Below, piece by piece: positions 50,412 through 59,104 of a DNA stretch of 64,000 nucleotides. The position numbers and the translations under genes are program-made. The stretch comes from Streptomyces sp. CMB-StM0423 (GTDB taxonomy: Bacteria; Actinomycetota; Actinomycetes; Streptomycetales; Streptomycetaceae). Numbering within the stretch: position 1 is the stretch's first letter; each line of letters starts with the position of its first letter. The notes under the pieces are model-generated. The model did no database searches. It saw only the letters and a program-made list of their open reading frames with translations, and had not been told where the DNA came from. The stretch lies in contig NZ_CP025407.1 in NCBI RefSeq assembly GCF_002847285.1, positions 62,001 through 126,000 of the forward strand, in the 5' to 3' direction.

Positions 50412-51710
50412 CTAGCGCTGGGCCGTCTTGTGCGGCGGAACCACGGCTTGGTCCACGTTGCCCACGACGGTGACGCGGCCGCCGTCTCCGGGGTCGGGGT
50501 CCGGCATGACCGATTCCGGGTCGACGAGGAAGACCTCGTGACCGTCCAGCGTGAGCCGGCGCACGACCTCCAGCAACATGCGCCGTGCCACGTCCTCGAT
50601 CGAGTAGACCATCGTGAGGTCCAGGGCCACCCCGACCTCCGCGGGTGCCGTGTCCACGGCTTCCCGGACGACTTTCTCGGCTCCGGAGAAGCCGATCCCG
50701 CCCTGCAGTTGGAGGACCCGGACCGCGTTCGGCCCGCTGCCGACGACGTGGTTGGAGCGCACGACCGCACGCGCCGGGGGCGGGACCTGCATCACGTGCA
50801 TGCCCATGTCGGAGGAGAAGCGCTCGAACAGCGACACCCCGCGCACGCTGTTCCCGTGCTGGTCAAGTCGCGGGGAAAAGGTGGCGATGCCGACCTGGCC
50901 GGGGAGTGCGCCGATCAGGCCACCGGCCACGCCGCTCTTCGCCGGGATGCCGACCTGGGTCGCCCAGTCACCGGCCGCGTCGTACATGCCGCAGGTGAAC
51001 ATGACGCTCAGCACCTGACGCACCACCGGTTCGCGCACCACCTGCTCACCCGAGAGGGGATTCACCCCGCGGTTGGCCAGCGTCGCGGCCATCATGGCCA
51101 GGTCACGCGCGGTGACGAGCACGGCGCACTGGCGGGTGTAGCCGTCGACGACGGCGTCCGGGTCCTCGGTGAGGACGCCGTGGCTGCGGAGCATGTGGGC
51201 GATGGCGAGGTTGCGGTGCGCGTGCTCCATCTCCGATACGCACACTGCCTCGTCGATCTTCAGCGGCCGGCCGGCGAACGCCGAGAGGCCCGTGACCACG
51301 CGCTCCACGCGCGCTGCCGGGTCCAGGTCCGCCGAGCCTGCCAGCGCGTGGGTGGTGATCGCCCCGGCGTTGATCATGGGATTGAGCGGGCGCCCGGTGT
51401 CGCTTTCGAGGGAGATCTGGTTGAACGCCTCTCCCGACGGCTCGACACCGACCTTGGCGAGCACGGGGTCGAAGCCGCGATCTGCCAGGGCCAGCGCATA
51501 CGCGAACGGCTTGGAGATCGACTGGATCGTGAACGCGGCATCGACGTCGCCGGCACCGTAGACCTTGCCGTCGACGGTGGCGAGGGCCGCACCGAGGCGC
51601 TCGGGGTCTGCCGCCGCGAGCTCGGGGATGTATCCCGCCTGCACTCCGGAAGAGTCCGACTCGACGTCGCCGAGCGCCTCGGCCAGATAGTCGGGAATCA
51701 CTGACCGCAT
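50412..51710 (-). CDS. glsA: Glutaminase A with C-terminal STAS domain
   Basis: A 432-residue enzyme converting glutamine to glutamate and ammonia. The serine-dependent beta-lactamase fold is clear: the catalytic S-x-x-K pair Ser64/Lys67 (FTIQSISKPFAYAL), NQISLESDTGRPLNPMINAG, SEMEHAHRNLAIAHMLRSHG and GIPAKSGVAGGLIG. Bacterial glutaminases are about 310 residues. The extra ~110 here form a STAS-like domain (VRVLQLQGGIGFSGAEKVVR, ALDLTMVYSIEDVARRMLLE), possibly for regulation. ATG with CGAGGAGC upstream. It is followed 30 bases later by an NAD(P)-binding protein gene. Confidence 0.92.
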   Translation of the reverse strand: MRSVIPDYLAEALGDVESDSSGVQAGYIPELAAADPERLGAALATVDGKVYGAGDVDAAFTIQSISKPFAYALALADRGFDPVLAKVGVEPSGEAFNQISLESDTGRPLNPMINAGAITTHALAGSADLDPAARVERVVTGLSAFAGRPLKIDEAVCVSEMEHAHRNLAIAHMLRSHGVLTEDPDAVVDGYTRQCAVLVTARDLAMMAATLANRGVNPLSGEQVVREPVVRQVLSVMFTCGMYDAAGDWATQVGIPAKSGVAGGLIGALPGQVGIATFSPRLDQHGNSVRGVSLFERFSSDMGMHVMQVPPPARAVVRSNHVVGSGPNAVRVLQLQGGIGFSGAEKVVREAVDTAPAEVGVALDLTMVYSIEDVARRMLLEVVRRLTLDGHEVFLVDPESVMPDPDPGDGGRVTVVGNVDQAVVPPHKTAQR

Positions 51711-51740
51711 TCGTGCTCCTCGGCGTGGAAGACTCGCTCG

Positions 51741-52394
51741 TCAGCGGACATTCGCGCGGACCGCCTCTTCGATCGGCGTGGAGCCCGTGTCGAGTTCGAG
51801 GATCTGCCGGCCGATACGGGGCTCATGGAGCAGTTCGGCCAGGGTGGCGGCAACGTCCTCGCGGGTGATCTGGCCGTGGAACTCCGCCGGGCCGAGGGAC
51901 ACGGCGCCGGCTCCCGGGCCGTCGACAAGTAGTGAGGGACGGAGAATGAGCCAGTTCAGCTCACTGCGGCTGAGCGCGATGTCCGCTGCCTTCTTCACGG
52001 CGAAGTAGTACTCGACCTCCTCGCCGAGGTCCCGTTCCCGCCACGATTCCGGGAGCACGGAGACCAGCGCGAAGCGCCCGACACCGGCCAGGCGTGCCGC
52101 CGCGATCGCCTTGGCCACCCCGTCGCCGTCGACGGCCTTCGTGACCTCCCTGCTGCCGCCGTTCGACCCGGCGCTGAAGACGATCGCGCCGGCGCCGGCG
52201 AACGCCGCCGCCAGCTCGTCGACGGTCATGCCGGAGATATCGCCGACTCGTGTGTCCACGCCCTGTGTTGCGAGTTCGGCCCGCTGGTCGTCCCGGCGGA
52301 CGAGCCCGCGTACGGAGTCTCCTCGCCAGCGCAGTTTCTGTGCGAGCAGACGGCCGACGCCGCCGGTGATACCGATGATGAAAACGTCTGACAT
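51741..52394 (-). CDS. Atypical SDR / NAD(P)-binding protein
   Basis: A 217-residue Rossmann protein of the NAD(P)H-binding (YwnB/YhfK-like) group. The nucleotide-binding motif is GITGGVGRLLAQKLRWRGDS near the N-terminus. Next come VFSAGSNGGSREVTKAVDGD and the active-region YYFAVKKAADIALSRSELNW, with YxxxK replaced by a F-A-V-K-K form. Lengths match. Likely a redox sensor or isomerase-type enzyme; substrate unknown. The gene is ~130 bases downstream of the quinone-oxidoreductase-like gene on the same strand. Confidence 0.85.
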   Translation of the reverse strand: MSDVFIIGITGGVGRLLAQKLRWRGDSVRGLVRRDDQRAELATQGVDTRVGDISGMTVDELAAAFAGAGAIVFSAGSNGGSREVTKAVDGDGVAKAIAAARLAGVGRFALVSVLPESWRERDLGEEVEYYFAVKKAADIALSRSELNWLILRPSLLVDGPGAGAVSLGPAEFHGQITREDVAATLAELLHEPRIGRQILELDTGSTPIEEAVRANVR

Positions 52395-52525
52395 GGATGC
52401 TCCGTCGATGTCGGTCCTGCGGACTGTGCCTGCCCGGTGTCAGACCATCGGGTTGCCGCTGACGGTCGCGTCCGGAGGAGTGAGGTCCTGGACGACGTCC
52501 CAGTGGACGACCCGGGCGTCGCGCC

Positions 52526-53446
52526 CTACCCGGGGAGCACGACGAGCCTGCCTCCCAGATGCCCCGACTTGCTGACCTCCAGCGCGTCCGCCGCCTCGCC
52601 GAGGGGGTACGTCCGCTGGATCGGGACGCTCAGCCGGCCCGCCTCGATCAGGGCGACGACGTCCCTGAGCACTCGGGCCCCGCCCGCTCCGGGCTCGGTC
52701 TGGTGGAGCTGGATTCCGCTCCCGGCCGCGTCGAAGGCCACGAGGGACAGCACACGTTCCGGGCCGCCGGCGAGTTCGATCGAGTCCGGGATCTCACCGC
52801 GGCCGGAGGCGTCGAGGACCGCGTCGACTCCCTGCGGCGAGAGGGCCCGTACGCGGTCGACCAGCCCCGGGCCGTACGTGACCGGCTCCGCTCCGAAGGC
52901 GCGGAGCCGGTCGTGGTTGGCCTCGCTCGCGGTGCCGATGACGCGCACCCCGCGGTCGACGGCGAGCTGCACGGCGAACGTGCCCACGCCACCGGCGGCG
53001 GCATGCACCAGGAGCGTCTCGCCCCTGGCGACCCTGAGCTTGTCCAGCACCGCCCAGGCGGTGATGCCAGGGCCGGCCAGGGTTCCGGCCACCTCCCACG
53101 GGACGGCCGCCGGCCTGGCGACCAGCGCGGCCGGGTCGGCGAGCGCGAACTGCGCGTAGGACGGGGTGAGGGAGCCTCCCAGCACCTCGTCCCCCACGCG
53201 GAAAGCGGTCACGCCTTCGCCCACCTGGTCGACCACGCCGGCCACGTCGGATCCGAGCCCGCCGGGGAGGTCGAGTGGCATCACCTGGCGCATGTCGCCG
53301 TGCAGGATCTTCCAGTCGATCGGATTGACTCCCGCGGCCCGTACCGCGAGCCGCACCTGTCCGGGGCCCGCGGTGGGCGGCGGGACATCGACGACACGCA
53401 GCACGTCAGGGGTGCCGTACTCGGAGAACTGCACTGTGAGGGACAA
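52526..53446 (-). CDS. Quinone-oxidoreductase-like medium-chain dehydrogenase
   Basis: A 306-residue NADP-dependent MDR enzyme. The GroES-like N-terminus (QFSEYGTPDVLRVVDVPPPT, AAGVNPIDWKILHG) lacks zinc-ligand Cys residues, and the Rossmann motif LVHAAAGGVGTFAVQLAVDR with the C-terminal AADALEVSKSGHLGGRLVVL matches quinone or enoyl reductases. It probably reduces an electrophilic quinone or enone. It lies 48 bases after the Fe-S protein gene, forming a redox-stress group with it. Confidence 0.9.
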   Translation of the reverse strand: MSLTVQFSEYGTPDVLRVVDVPPPTAGPGQVRLAVRAAGVNPIDWKILHGDMRQVMPLDLPGGLGSDVAGVVDQVGEGVTAFRVGDEVLGGSLTPSYAQFALADPAALVARPAAVPWEVAGTLAGPGITAWAVLDKLRVARGETLLVHAAAGGVGTFAVQLAVDRGVRVIGTASEANHDRLRAFGAEPVTYGPGLVDRVRALSPQGVDAVLDASGRGEIPDSIELAGGPERVLSLVAFDAAGSGIQLHQTEPGAGGARVLRDVVALIEAGRLSVPIQRTYPLGEAADALEVSKSGHLGGRLVVLPG

Positions 53447-53494
53447 CTGCTCGGCTCCTGGTCGTTCTGGGCACTTACCTGTGGACGGGCGGGG

Positions 53495-53917
53495 TCAGTC
53501 CGACGCTGTCCGACCGCATGGCCCCGCGTGGTCGCAGTAGGGCTGGAGACCGCTCTGCCCGCAACCGCACAGAACGGCCCTGGTCTCCGCGCGCGGGCCT
53601 GCCGCCGTGTCCAGGCTCAACTCGCCGCGCACGAGCACCTGCCCGACGGAGTTGCGCGTGACGTTCGTAGGCCGGTCCGGGGTCTCCGCCTCGCCGTCCA
53701 CGCGTTCGTACTGCAGCGCGCCCGAGGGACAGCGCCGCACCACTTCGGCCAGGCGCTCGGCCTCGGCGCCGTCCGGCCGGATCCACGGCCGCGCGTCCGG
53801 GTCGAAGACCTCCGGCAGACCGTGGACGCACTCGGCGGCGTGCAGGCAGCGCCCGGCCTCGAAGGTCACGGTGATCGACTTGCCCTCGTAGGACTTCTTC
53901 TGGGTCTTGCTGCTCAT
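53495..53917 (-). CDS. Two-cluster Fe-S protein: Fer4_19 plus variant CDGSH domain
   Basis: A 140-residue iron-sulfur protein. Residues 10-75 form a mono-cluster ferredoxin-like domain with Cys24, Cys30 and Cys63 (FEAGRCLHAAECVHG, VVRRCPSGALQYERVD). Residues 90-135 form a CDGSH-type domain with Cys117, Cys119 and Cys128 (AVLCGCGQSGLQPYCDHAG). In canonical CDGSH the His ligand is four residues after the third Cys; here that position is Gly and a His is at +2, so cluster binding may differ. ATG with ACGGAGG upstream. It lies 29 bases after the GNAT gene in a probable operon. Confidence 0.85.
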   Translation of the reverse strand: MSSKTQKKSYEGKSITVTFEAGRCLHAAECVHGLPEVFDPDARPWIRPDGAEAERLAEVVRRCPSGALQYERVDGEAETPDRPTNVTRNSVGQVLVRGELSLDTAAGPRAETRAVLCGCGQSGLQPYCDHAGPCGRTASD

Positions 53918-53946
53918 GCCGCCTCCGTTTCCGCCATGCCCGGTGT

Positions 53947-54267
53947 TCAGTCGCTGACTCTGCTGCGGGACTGATACAGCAGGTCCTTGTACTCGGGGTG
54001 CCGGGCGATCCACCCCGCGTAGAACGGGCAGGTGGCCAGCACCCGCAGGCCGGCGGCGCGCGCCTCGTCGAGGGAGGCGCGGGCCAGCGCCCCGCCGACG
54101 CCCTTGCCCTCGTACTCCGGCGAGACCTCGGTGTGTACGAACGCGATGAGTTCCGGCGTACGGATGTAGACCGCGACGCCCGCGGCCTTGGACTCCCCGT
54201 CGACCCGGGCCTCGTACCGGTTGGCCTCGGGAGCGTCACTCACTTCCACTGACACGTGTTCCTCCAT
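53947..54267 (-). CDS. Small YjdJ-type GNAT acetyltransferase
   Basis: A 106-residue acyltransferase of the single-domain GNAT subgroup (PF14542-like). The acetyl-CoA loop VSPEYEGKGVGGALARASLD and LRVLATCPFYAGWIARHPEY are diagnostic. The ATG has GGAAGG before it. A palindromic GTTGATGCATCAAC lies 42 bases upstream, and the gene heads a unit with the Fe-S protein gene. The target molecule is unknown. Confidence 0.88.
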   Translation of the reverse strand: MEEHVSVEVSDAPEANRYEARVDGESKAAGVAVYIRTPELIAFVHTEVSPEYEGKGVGGALARASLDEARAAGLRVLATCPFYAGWIARHPEYKDLLYQSRSRVSD

Positions 54268-54308
54268 GTACCTTCCGCGCGGACCGTGCTCCCCGCAGAA
54301 CCCATCCT

Positions 54309-54322
54309 GTTGATGCATCAAC
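54309..54322. promoter_or_regulatory. MarR-type operator before the GNAT/Fe-S unit
   Basis: GTTGATGCATCAAC is a perfect 14-bp palindrome. Related GTTGA-N4-TCA sites occur in the marR/isochorismatase divergent promoter, suggesting one regulator. Confidence 0.7.
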
Positions 54323-54451
54323 TTGCAGCAGGAGCGAGTGTAACGCCGACCGGCTCCGCCACGCGGCGGCGACAGCCTCCGCGCAGGAGAAGGAGAGCTG
54401 TCCGGAGGACGCCCCCGGCGGGGACACGACGATCCGCCTCGATCCGTTACG

Positions 54452-55108
54452 TCAGGCGTCGCTTCCGGCGGGCGTGGCGAGAAGCTGCATCTCCCAGGCG
54501 AAGGCCACACCGCTGGCGCCGCCGTGCTGCGCCTGGACCTCGGCGACACCCGCAATGGTCTTCTCCCGGGCCCAGTCGCGCTGCCACTCGCCCATCACCG
54601 CCAGCCAGGTGATCGGCACCACGCCCGCCTGGACCATGCGCTGCACGGCCATGTCGTGCGCCTCCTTCGAGACGCCACCCGAGGCGTCGGTGACGGCGAA
54701 GACCTCGAAGCCCTCGCCCGCCGCCTGTATGGCAGGCATCGCCACACAGATCTCCGTCCAGAGGCCGGCGATGATCAGCTTCTTGCGTCCGGTCGCCTTG
54801 ACGGCGTCCACGACGCGCTGGTCCTGCCAGGTGTTGATGAAGGTCCTGTTGATCGGCTTCTGCTCGGGGAACACGTCCTGCACGCCCTGGATGAGGAGGC
54901 CCCCGCGCTCCTCCAGCACGGTCGTCAGAATGGTCGGGACGTCGAACACCTTCGCGGCCTTGGCGAGTCCGACGACGTTGTTGACGACCATCGTCGGCTC
55001 GTGGCTGTTCAGGTTGGCGAACTGGAACGGCTGGTGGTCGATCAGCGCGAGGACGCTCTCCTCGGGCGTCAGCAGCGCGTCGAGTCCGGCCTTGTTCTCG
55101 GTGCTCAT
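54452..55108 (-). CDS. Isochorismatase-family (YcaC-like) hydrolase
   Basis: A 218-residue cysteine hydrolase. The triad is Asp24 (LALIDHQPFQF), Lys84 (EQKPINRTFIN) and Cys121 (GLWTEICVAMPA); FAVTDASGGVSKEAHDMAVQ is also characteristic of the YcaC-like subgroup. The substrate is unknown; members hydrolyse amides and related compounds. ATG with AAGGGGA. It is divergent from a MarR gene and its leader holds two MarR-type sites, so repression by MarR is likely. Confidence 0.9.
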   Translation of the reverse strand: MSTENKAGLDALLTPEESVLALIDHQPFQFANLNSHEPTMVVNNVVGLAKAAKVFDVPTILTTVLEERGGLLIQGVQDVFPEQKPINRTFINTWQDQRVVDAVKATGRKKLIIAGLWTEICVAMPAIQAAGEGFEVFAVTDASGGVSKEAHDMAVQRMVQAGVVPITWLAVMGEWQRDWAREKTIAGVAEVQAQHGGASGVAFAWEMQLLATPAGSDA

Positions 55109-55190
55109 GGGGAGTCCCCTTCTGGAACTGTGCGTTCGCGGACGTAAGGCAGCAGGGGCCGACCGGATGGTGACCTCGCCGCAGCATTTG

Positions 55191-55235
55191 GTTGACGCAT
55201 CATCTACGTTAAGGAATGATCGTTGAGGCGTCAAC
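55191..55235. promoter_or_regulatory. Paired MarR-type sites in the divergent promoter
   Basis: GTTGACGCATCATC (55191-55204) and GTTGAGGCGTCAAC (55222-55235) both fit GTTGA-N4-TCA(A/T)C, as does the perfect palindrome upstream of the GNAT gene. The pair sits between the divergent isochorismatase and marR genes. Confidence 0.7.
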
Positions 55236-55403
55236 TAGACGCCCGGGGCGTCGACTTGCCGACCCTCGCCCGGGCGTCGACGTTGCGGTGGCGAACCGCA
55301 GGGTGCCGACGCTCGCGGCGTCCCGGATGTTCTGGGCATTGATTCGACATCGGCCATGTCCGCCGGATAGAAGACCCGTCGGCGACCTCGTTACGCTCCC
55401 CCC

Positions 55404-55871
55404 ATGGACGCAACGCCTCGCTGGCTGACCTCGGAGCAGACCGCCGCCTGGGAGAGTTTCATCCGGATGCAGGAGAAGCTCATCGGACGGCTCTCCCGCC
55501 GGGTCCAGGCCGACTCCGGCATGTCTGCCTCCGACTACATCGTGCTGGTCAAGCTCACCGAGAGCGACGAGGGGCGGATGCGCTTCATGGACCTGACGAA
55601 GCTGGTGGAGTGGGAGAAGAGCCGGATGTCCCACCAGGTCGGGCGGATGATGAAACGCGGCCTGGTGACCAAGGAAGACTGTCCCGACGACGGGCGCGGA
55701 GCGTTCGTCGTGGCCACCCCGGCCGGCTACGAGGCGATCGAGGAAGCCGCGCCGCTCCACGTCGCACACGTCCGCCGGCTGTTCATCAACGCCCTCACGC
55801 AGGAGGAACTCGCCGCGCTCGCCCGGATCTCGGACCGCGTGCTCGCGCACATGGAGAAGCAGCCCGACTGA
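55404..55871 (+). CDS. MarR-family regulator
   Basis: A 155-residue winged-helix regulator. The core is LVKLTESDEGRMRFMDLTKL, VEWEKSRMSHQVGRMMKRGL (recognition helix) and the wing CPDDGRGAFVVATPAGYEAI. Length and layout match the family. No redox Cys is evident. It is divergent from the YcaC-like gene, with related sites in between and one more upstream of the GNAT/Fe-S unit, forming a likely small regulon. It probably senses a phenolic or electrophilic compound. Confidence 0.9.
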   Translation: MDATPRWLTSEQTAAWESFIRMQEKLIGRLSRRVQADSGMSASDYIVLVKLTESDEGRMRFMDLTKLVEWEKSRMSHQVGRMMKRGLVTKEDCPDDGRGAFVVATPAGYEAIEEAAPLHVAHVRRLFINALTQEELAALARISDRVLAHMEKQPD

Positions 55872-55914
55872 CGGACCGGACAGCGGGCTGCCGCCGGGGA
55901 CGTGGAGGAAGCGC

Positions 55915-56472
55915 TCAGCTCAGGTCGACGTCGAGGTGGTCGATGTCGGTGACCGTCACCTCCAGGCCCGCCGCGCGGCGGCCGCGGTCCTGGAAGTAGG
56001 CGTGACCCAGGCCGGCGCCGAGGAGGTCGCGCAGTTCGGTCTCGTCGGCGCCCGCGGCGTGCTGGGCGAGGAGCCGTGCGGTGATGTCCGGGGGGAGCTG
56101 TTCGGTGATGCGGCGCATGCGGGGGTCGTCGGTGGAGCCGGGGGCGGCGGTGAAGCCGAAGCGGGCGCGGGTCTCCACGATGACGCCGCGCTGGGCGGCC
56201 TGCCGGACGGCGCGGGCCCGTACGCGGGGCTGCCAGCTTTTACGGACCTCGCGTTCCAGGGCCGCGGCCAGGCGCGGGGTGGGGCGTTTGGCCTGCCCTG
56301 CGAGGTAGCGCTCGACCTGGCGCCGGGAGCAGCCGAGGCGTTGCGCGGCGCGGCGGGTGGAGCCCCGCTCGGCGCGTACCAGGAACCGCATCCGCGCCTG
56401 CGGGCTCACCGGGATGGGGCGGGTCGCGGTGGCCTGCAGCGCCGCTTCGAGTGACTCGCCGATCGTCGCCAC
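55915..56472 (-). CDS. tpg: Telomere terminal protein Tpg
   Basis: A 185-residue protein that primes replication at the ends of linear Streptomyces replicons and stays covalently bound to the telomere. Family features: N-terminal MATIGESLEAALQATATRPI, HTH-like ARMRFLVRAERGSTRRAAQR, KSWQPRVRARAVRQAAQRGV, VETRARFGFTAAPGSTDDPR and terminal LEVTVTDIDHLDVDLS. Length matches Tpg (about 184). The GTG start follows the tap stop by three bases with GAGGAG inside the tap end. The last strand retains the acidic DxDxLDVD motif. Confidence 0.93.
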   Translation of the reverse strand: MATIGESLEAALQATATRPIPVSPQARMRFLVRAERGSTRRAAQRLGCSRRQVERYLAGQAKRPTPRLAAALEREVRKSWQPRVRARAVRQAAQRGVIVETRARFGFTAAPGSTDDPRMRRITEQLPPDITARLLAQHAAGADETELRDLLGAGLGHAYFQDRGRRAAGLEVTVTDIDHLDVDLS

Positions 56473-56475
56473 CGC

Positions 56476-58539
56476 TCACTCCTCCCCGTCGCGGGTGGGG
56501 TCGTCCTTGATGTGCCTGGCGGGGTTGTAGTGCTGCTCGATGACCTCGGCGGCCCACCACAGGTCGCGTACGCCCTCCACCTTGGTCATGCCGGGGCTGA
56601 CGCCGAGGCGGAAGACGCCGGGGGCCGGCTTGCCATCGGGGGTACGGGGCAGCAGGTCCAGCGGTGAGGGGGTGGCGGCGGGGTAGACGACGCAGTCGGA
56701 GAGCACGGCGACCGGGTAGCGGCCGTGTGCGGCCATCTTGACCATCTTGCGGTGCATGTTGACCCGCGCGGTGGCGATGACCGCGGCCCGGATGTCCGGC
56801 CGCCACGTCGGCCGTTCCAGGGCCGGCCACCGCTGGTTCGTACGGAACTTGGCCTTGCCCTGGGCGCGTTCGCGGAGCTTGCCGATGCCGCCCTTGACAG
56901 TCGCCTTGATCGCGGACAGGACCGCCGCGGCGGCCGGGTCGACTCCTTTGTGGCCGTCCATCGCGGCCACGTAGCCGGCCTCGGTGAGGTCCTTCGTCAC
57001 GCCGAGGTCGGCCATCGTGGCCAGGTACGCGTCGCGCAGCCGCTCGTACCACGGGTCCAGGTACGCGCCGGCCTCCGGGCGCAGCCATGCCTCCAGCGGC
57101 GCGACGTCGTGGCCGAGTTCGACGGCGTAGGCGACGGTGGGAGTGGCGTACCAGGCCGGGCCGGAGGGACGGTCGCCGCCGGGGGTGAACGGGCCGGGCA
57201 GGCGGGGGTCCAGCTCGATGTGGGAGAGGTCGACGTACCAGGAGCCGGGGATCTTCTTGTCGAAGCGGGGGCCGTCGGTGTGGACGGGGGCGTCCAGGCC
57301 CACGGTCAGCCGGTTCGCCGCCGCGGCGAAAGCCATGTTGACGTCCAGGCCGATCACGTACGGCAGTTCGCACTCGGCGTCGGTGAAACCACCGGGGCGT
57401 ACCCAGTCGTACGCCTCCTCGTCCAGCTCCTGCCCCTCTTCCCGGCCTTCGGCGACCGGATGCTCCTCCGGGGCCTCCGGCGGGGCGGGATCGACCGGGG
57501 CGGTGAGGGATCCGGGTACGGGTCCTGAGGTCCAGGCGGCGCCGTCGCGGACCGGGCGGGTCGGCGGGCGCAGCGCGGTCATCAGCTCCAGTCCTGTGAC
57601 CGCGGTGGAGCCGCGGGGGGTGAGCACCCGCGTGGCGTACGTGCCGAGCATGCGCGCAAGTTCGCCGGGGGGCACGTGGCCGGCGCCGGGCCAGGCGCGG
57701 TCCTCCAGCGCGTCCCAGCCCAGCACGGCGAGTTGCACGCAGCGGCGGCGGCCGTGCTCGGCGGGGCGGTAGATCCGCGGCCAGGGGCCGAACCCGCGGC
57801 GGGTCAGCTTCCAGCCGGCGGCCAGGATCTCGCGTACCACCGGGTGGTCCTCCGCCAGGCGCATCCCGTCGTCGAAGGCGCGGTTGTCCAGCCGGAGCGG
57901 CAACCCGAGCCGCTCGGCGGCGGCTTCGGTGAGCACGACCAGGGGGTCGGCGTCCTGCCCGTGCCGGTGCAGGCGCTCGGCGCCGAGCCCCGACTGCAGG
58001 GTCCAGTCGACCAGTTCGACGACCGAGCCGGCGGGGCAGGGCGCCGTACGGCCGTCGGCGAGGTGGGCGAGGCCGGCACCGTCCAGCACCGCCAGCGGGC
58101 CCGCCGGGTAGCGCCCCTCCCCCACCGACGCGGCGGTGGGCGCGGGCTTCCCTGCGGACGGCCGCGTACGCGGCATCGCGGCCGCGGAGTCCGCGGGCTG
58201 CGGAGGCGCCGGGACGGTCTGCCGTGCCGGGGGCGCGGCCGGAGTCTCCGGTGCGGTCGGGGCGTCGTCGGCGGGCGGCGGGTACAGCTCGGTGAGCCGC
58301 TCCAGCAGGCGGGCGTAGGCGTCGCGTTCGGGCGGGCGCGGTTCCGTACTGCGGCCGGGGTCATCGCTCTCCCAGGCGCCCACCGTCGCCCGCCGTACGC
58401 CCAGCGCGTCGGCGACCTCCTGCTGCGTCAGGCCGTGCGCCACCCGCAGCCGGCGCCGCTCCCCCGGCGGCGGCAGCACCCGCGACCGCGCCACCAGCGC
58501 GTCCACCGCGTCGAACCGGGCCTTGTCTCCCTCACTCAC
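56476..58539 (-). CDS. tap: Telomere-associated protein Tap
   Basis: A ~687-residue DNA-binding protein that recruits Tpg to the 3' overhangs of Streptomyces telomeres. The N-terminal HTH reads RRLRVAHGLTQQEVADALGV with GAWESDDPGR. A Pro/Ala-rich linker (~70-150) precedes the large conserved region (ELPYVIGLDVNMAFAAAANR, LSHIELDPRLPGPFTPGGDR, KATVKGGIGKLRERAQGKAK), ending DDPTRDGEE. Length fits Tap (about 740), a little short in the linker. The GTG start is chosen at SEGDKARFDAVDALV; an upstream ATG would add about six residues. It is the first gene of the tap-tpg operon. Confidence 0.92.
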   Translation of the reverse strand: MSEGDKARFDAVDALVARSRVLPPPGERRRLRVAHGLTQQEVADALGVRRATVGAWESDDPGRSTEPRPPERDAYARLLERLTELYPPPADDAPTAPETPAAPPARQTVPAPPQPADSAAAMPRTRPSAGKPAPTAASVGEGRYPAGPLAVLDGAGLAHLADGRTAPCPAGSVVELVDWTLQSGLGAERLHRHGQDADPLVVLTEAAAERLGLPLRLDNRAFDDGMRLAEDHPVVREILAAGWKLTRRGFGPWPRIYRPAEHGRRRCVQLAVLGWDALEDRAWPGAGHVPPGELARMLGTYATRVLTPRGSTAVTGLELMTALRPPTRPVRDGAAWTSGPVPGSLTAPVDPAPPEAPEEHPVAEGREEGQELDEEAYDWVRPGGFTDAECELPYVIGLDVNMAFAAAANRLTVGLDAPVHTDGPRFDKKIPGSWYVDLSHIELDPRLPGPFTPGGDRPSGPAWYATPTVAYAVELGHDVAPLEAWLRPEAGAYLDPWYERLRDAYLATMADLGVTKDLTEAGYVAAMDGHKGVDPAAAAVLSAIKATVKGGIGKLRERAQGKAKFRTNQRWPALERPTWRPDIRAAVIATARVNMHRKMVKMAAHGRYPVAVLSDCVVYPAATPSPLDLLPRTPDGKPAPGVFRLGVSPGMTKVEGVRDLWWAAEVIEQHYNPARHIKDDPTRDGEE

Positions 58540-58625
58540 GCCCGGCAGCGTACGCCACATGCACGGTTCGGCGAACGAACGCCGTCCTTCCGGCGGCCGA
58601 TGCGCGGACGCCGGTGCCGCGCCCG

Positions 58626-59027
58626 TCAGTGGTGGCCGTGTTCGTGCGCCGGGGCGGGGACCGGCCGTTCGCCGGAGTGCGGTGCCGGGGCGGGGTCGGG
58701 CAGGTTCCCGCCTTCGATGTCGACATGCGGCAGGACGCGGTCCAGCCACCCGGGCAGGCGCCACGCGCACTCGCCCAGCAGGGCGAGGGCGGCCGGGACG
58801 AGGGTCATCCGCACCACGAAGGCGGCCAGCGCGAGGGTCCCGCAGAACACGGTGGTGCGCCGGCTGCCGTCGATGGCCGCCACCACGGGCACGACCACGA
58901 GCACGGAGCCCAAGGCGACGTTCGGGCCCTGGAACCAGTCCGCGACGAGTACCGCGGCGATCAGCACCATCGCCGTGGCGGAGTGTTCAAGTAGGCAGGG
59001 GGCGCTTATCGGTGAGAGGCGCGCCAT
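58626..59027 (-). pseudogene. Chimera of PP2C-phosphatase membrane segment and MMPL C-terminus
   Basis: A continuous 133-residue frame made of two unrelated pieces. Residues ~17-61 (TAMVLIAAVLVADWFQGPNV, VVVPVVAAIDGSRRTTVF) are the N-terminal membrane region of SpoIIE-type phosphatases. Residues ~63-110 (TLALAAFVVRMTLVPAALAL, WRLPGWLDRVLPHVDIEG) are the C-terminal end of an MMPL transporter. The join near CG|TLALA lies in similar sequence and suggests recombination. The resulting protein is unlikely to function as either. The Pro/His-rich tail is unlike both families. Confidence 0.6.
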
Positions 59028-59104
59028 TAAAGGAATTGCTCAATTCGACGGGTAGGTGCGCATCCTGGCACAGGGCATGTGCGGACGGCCGGCGAGACCG
59101 GCCG

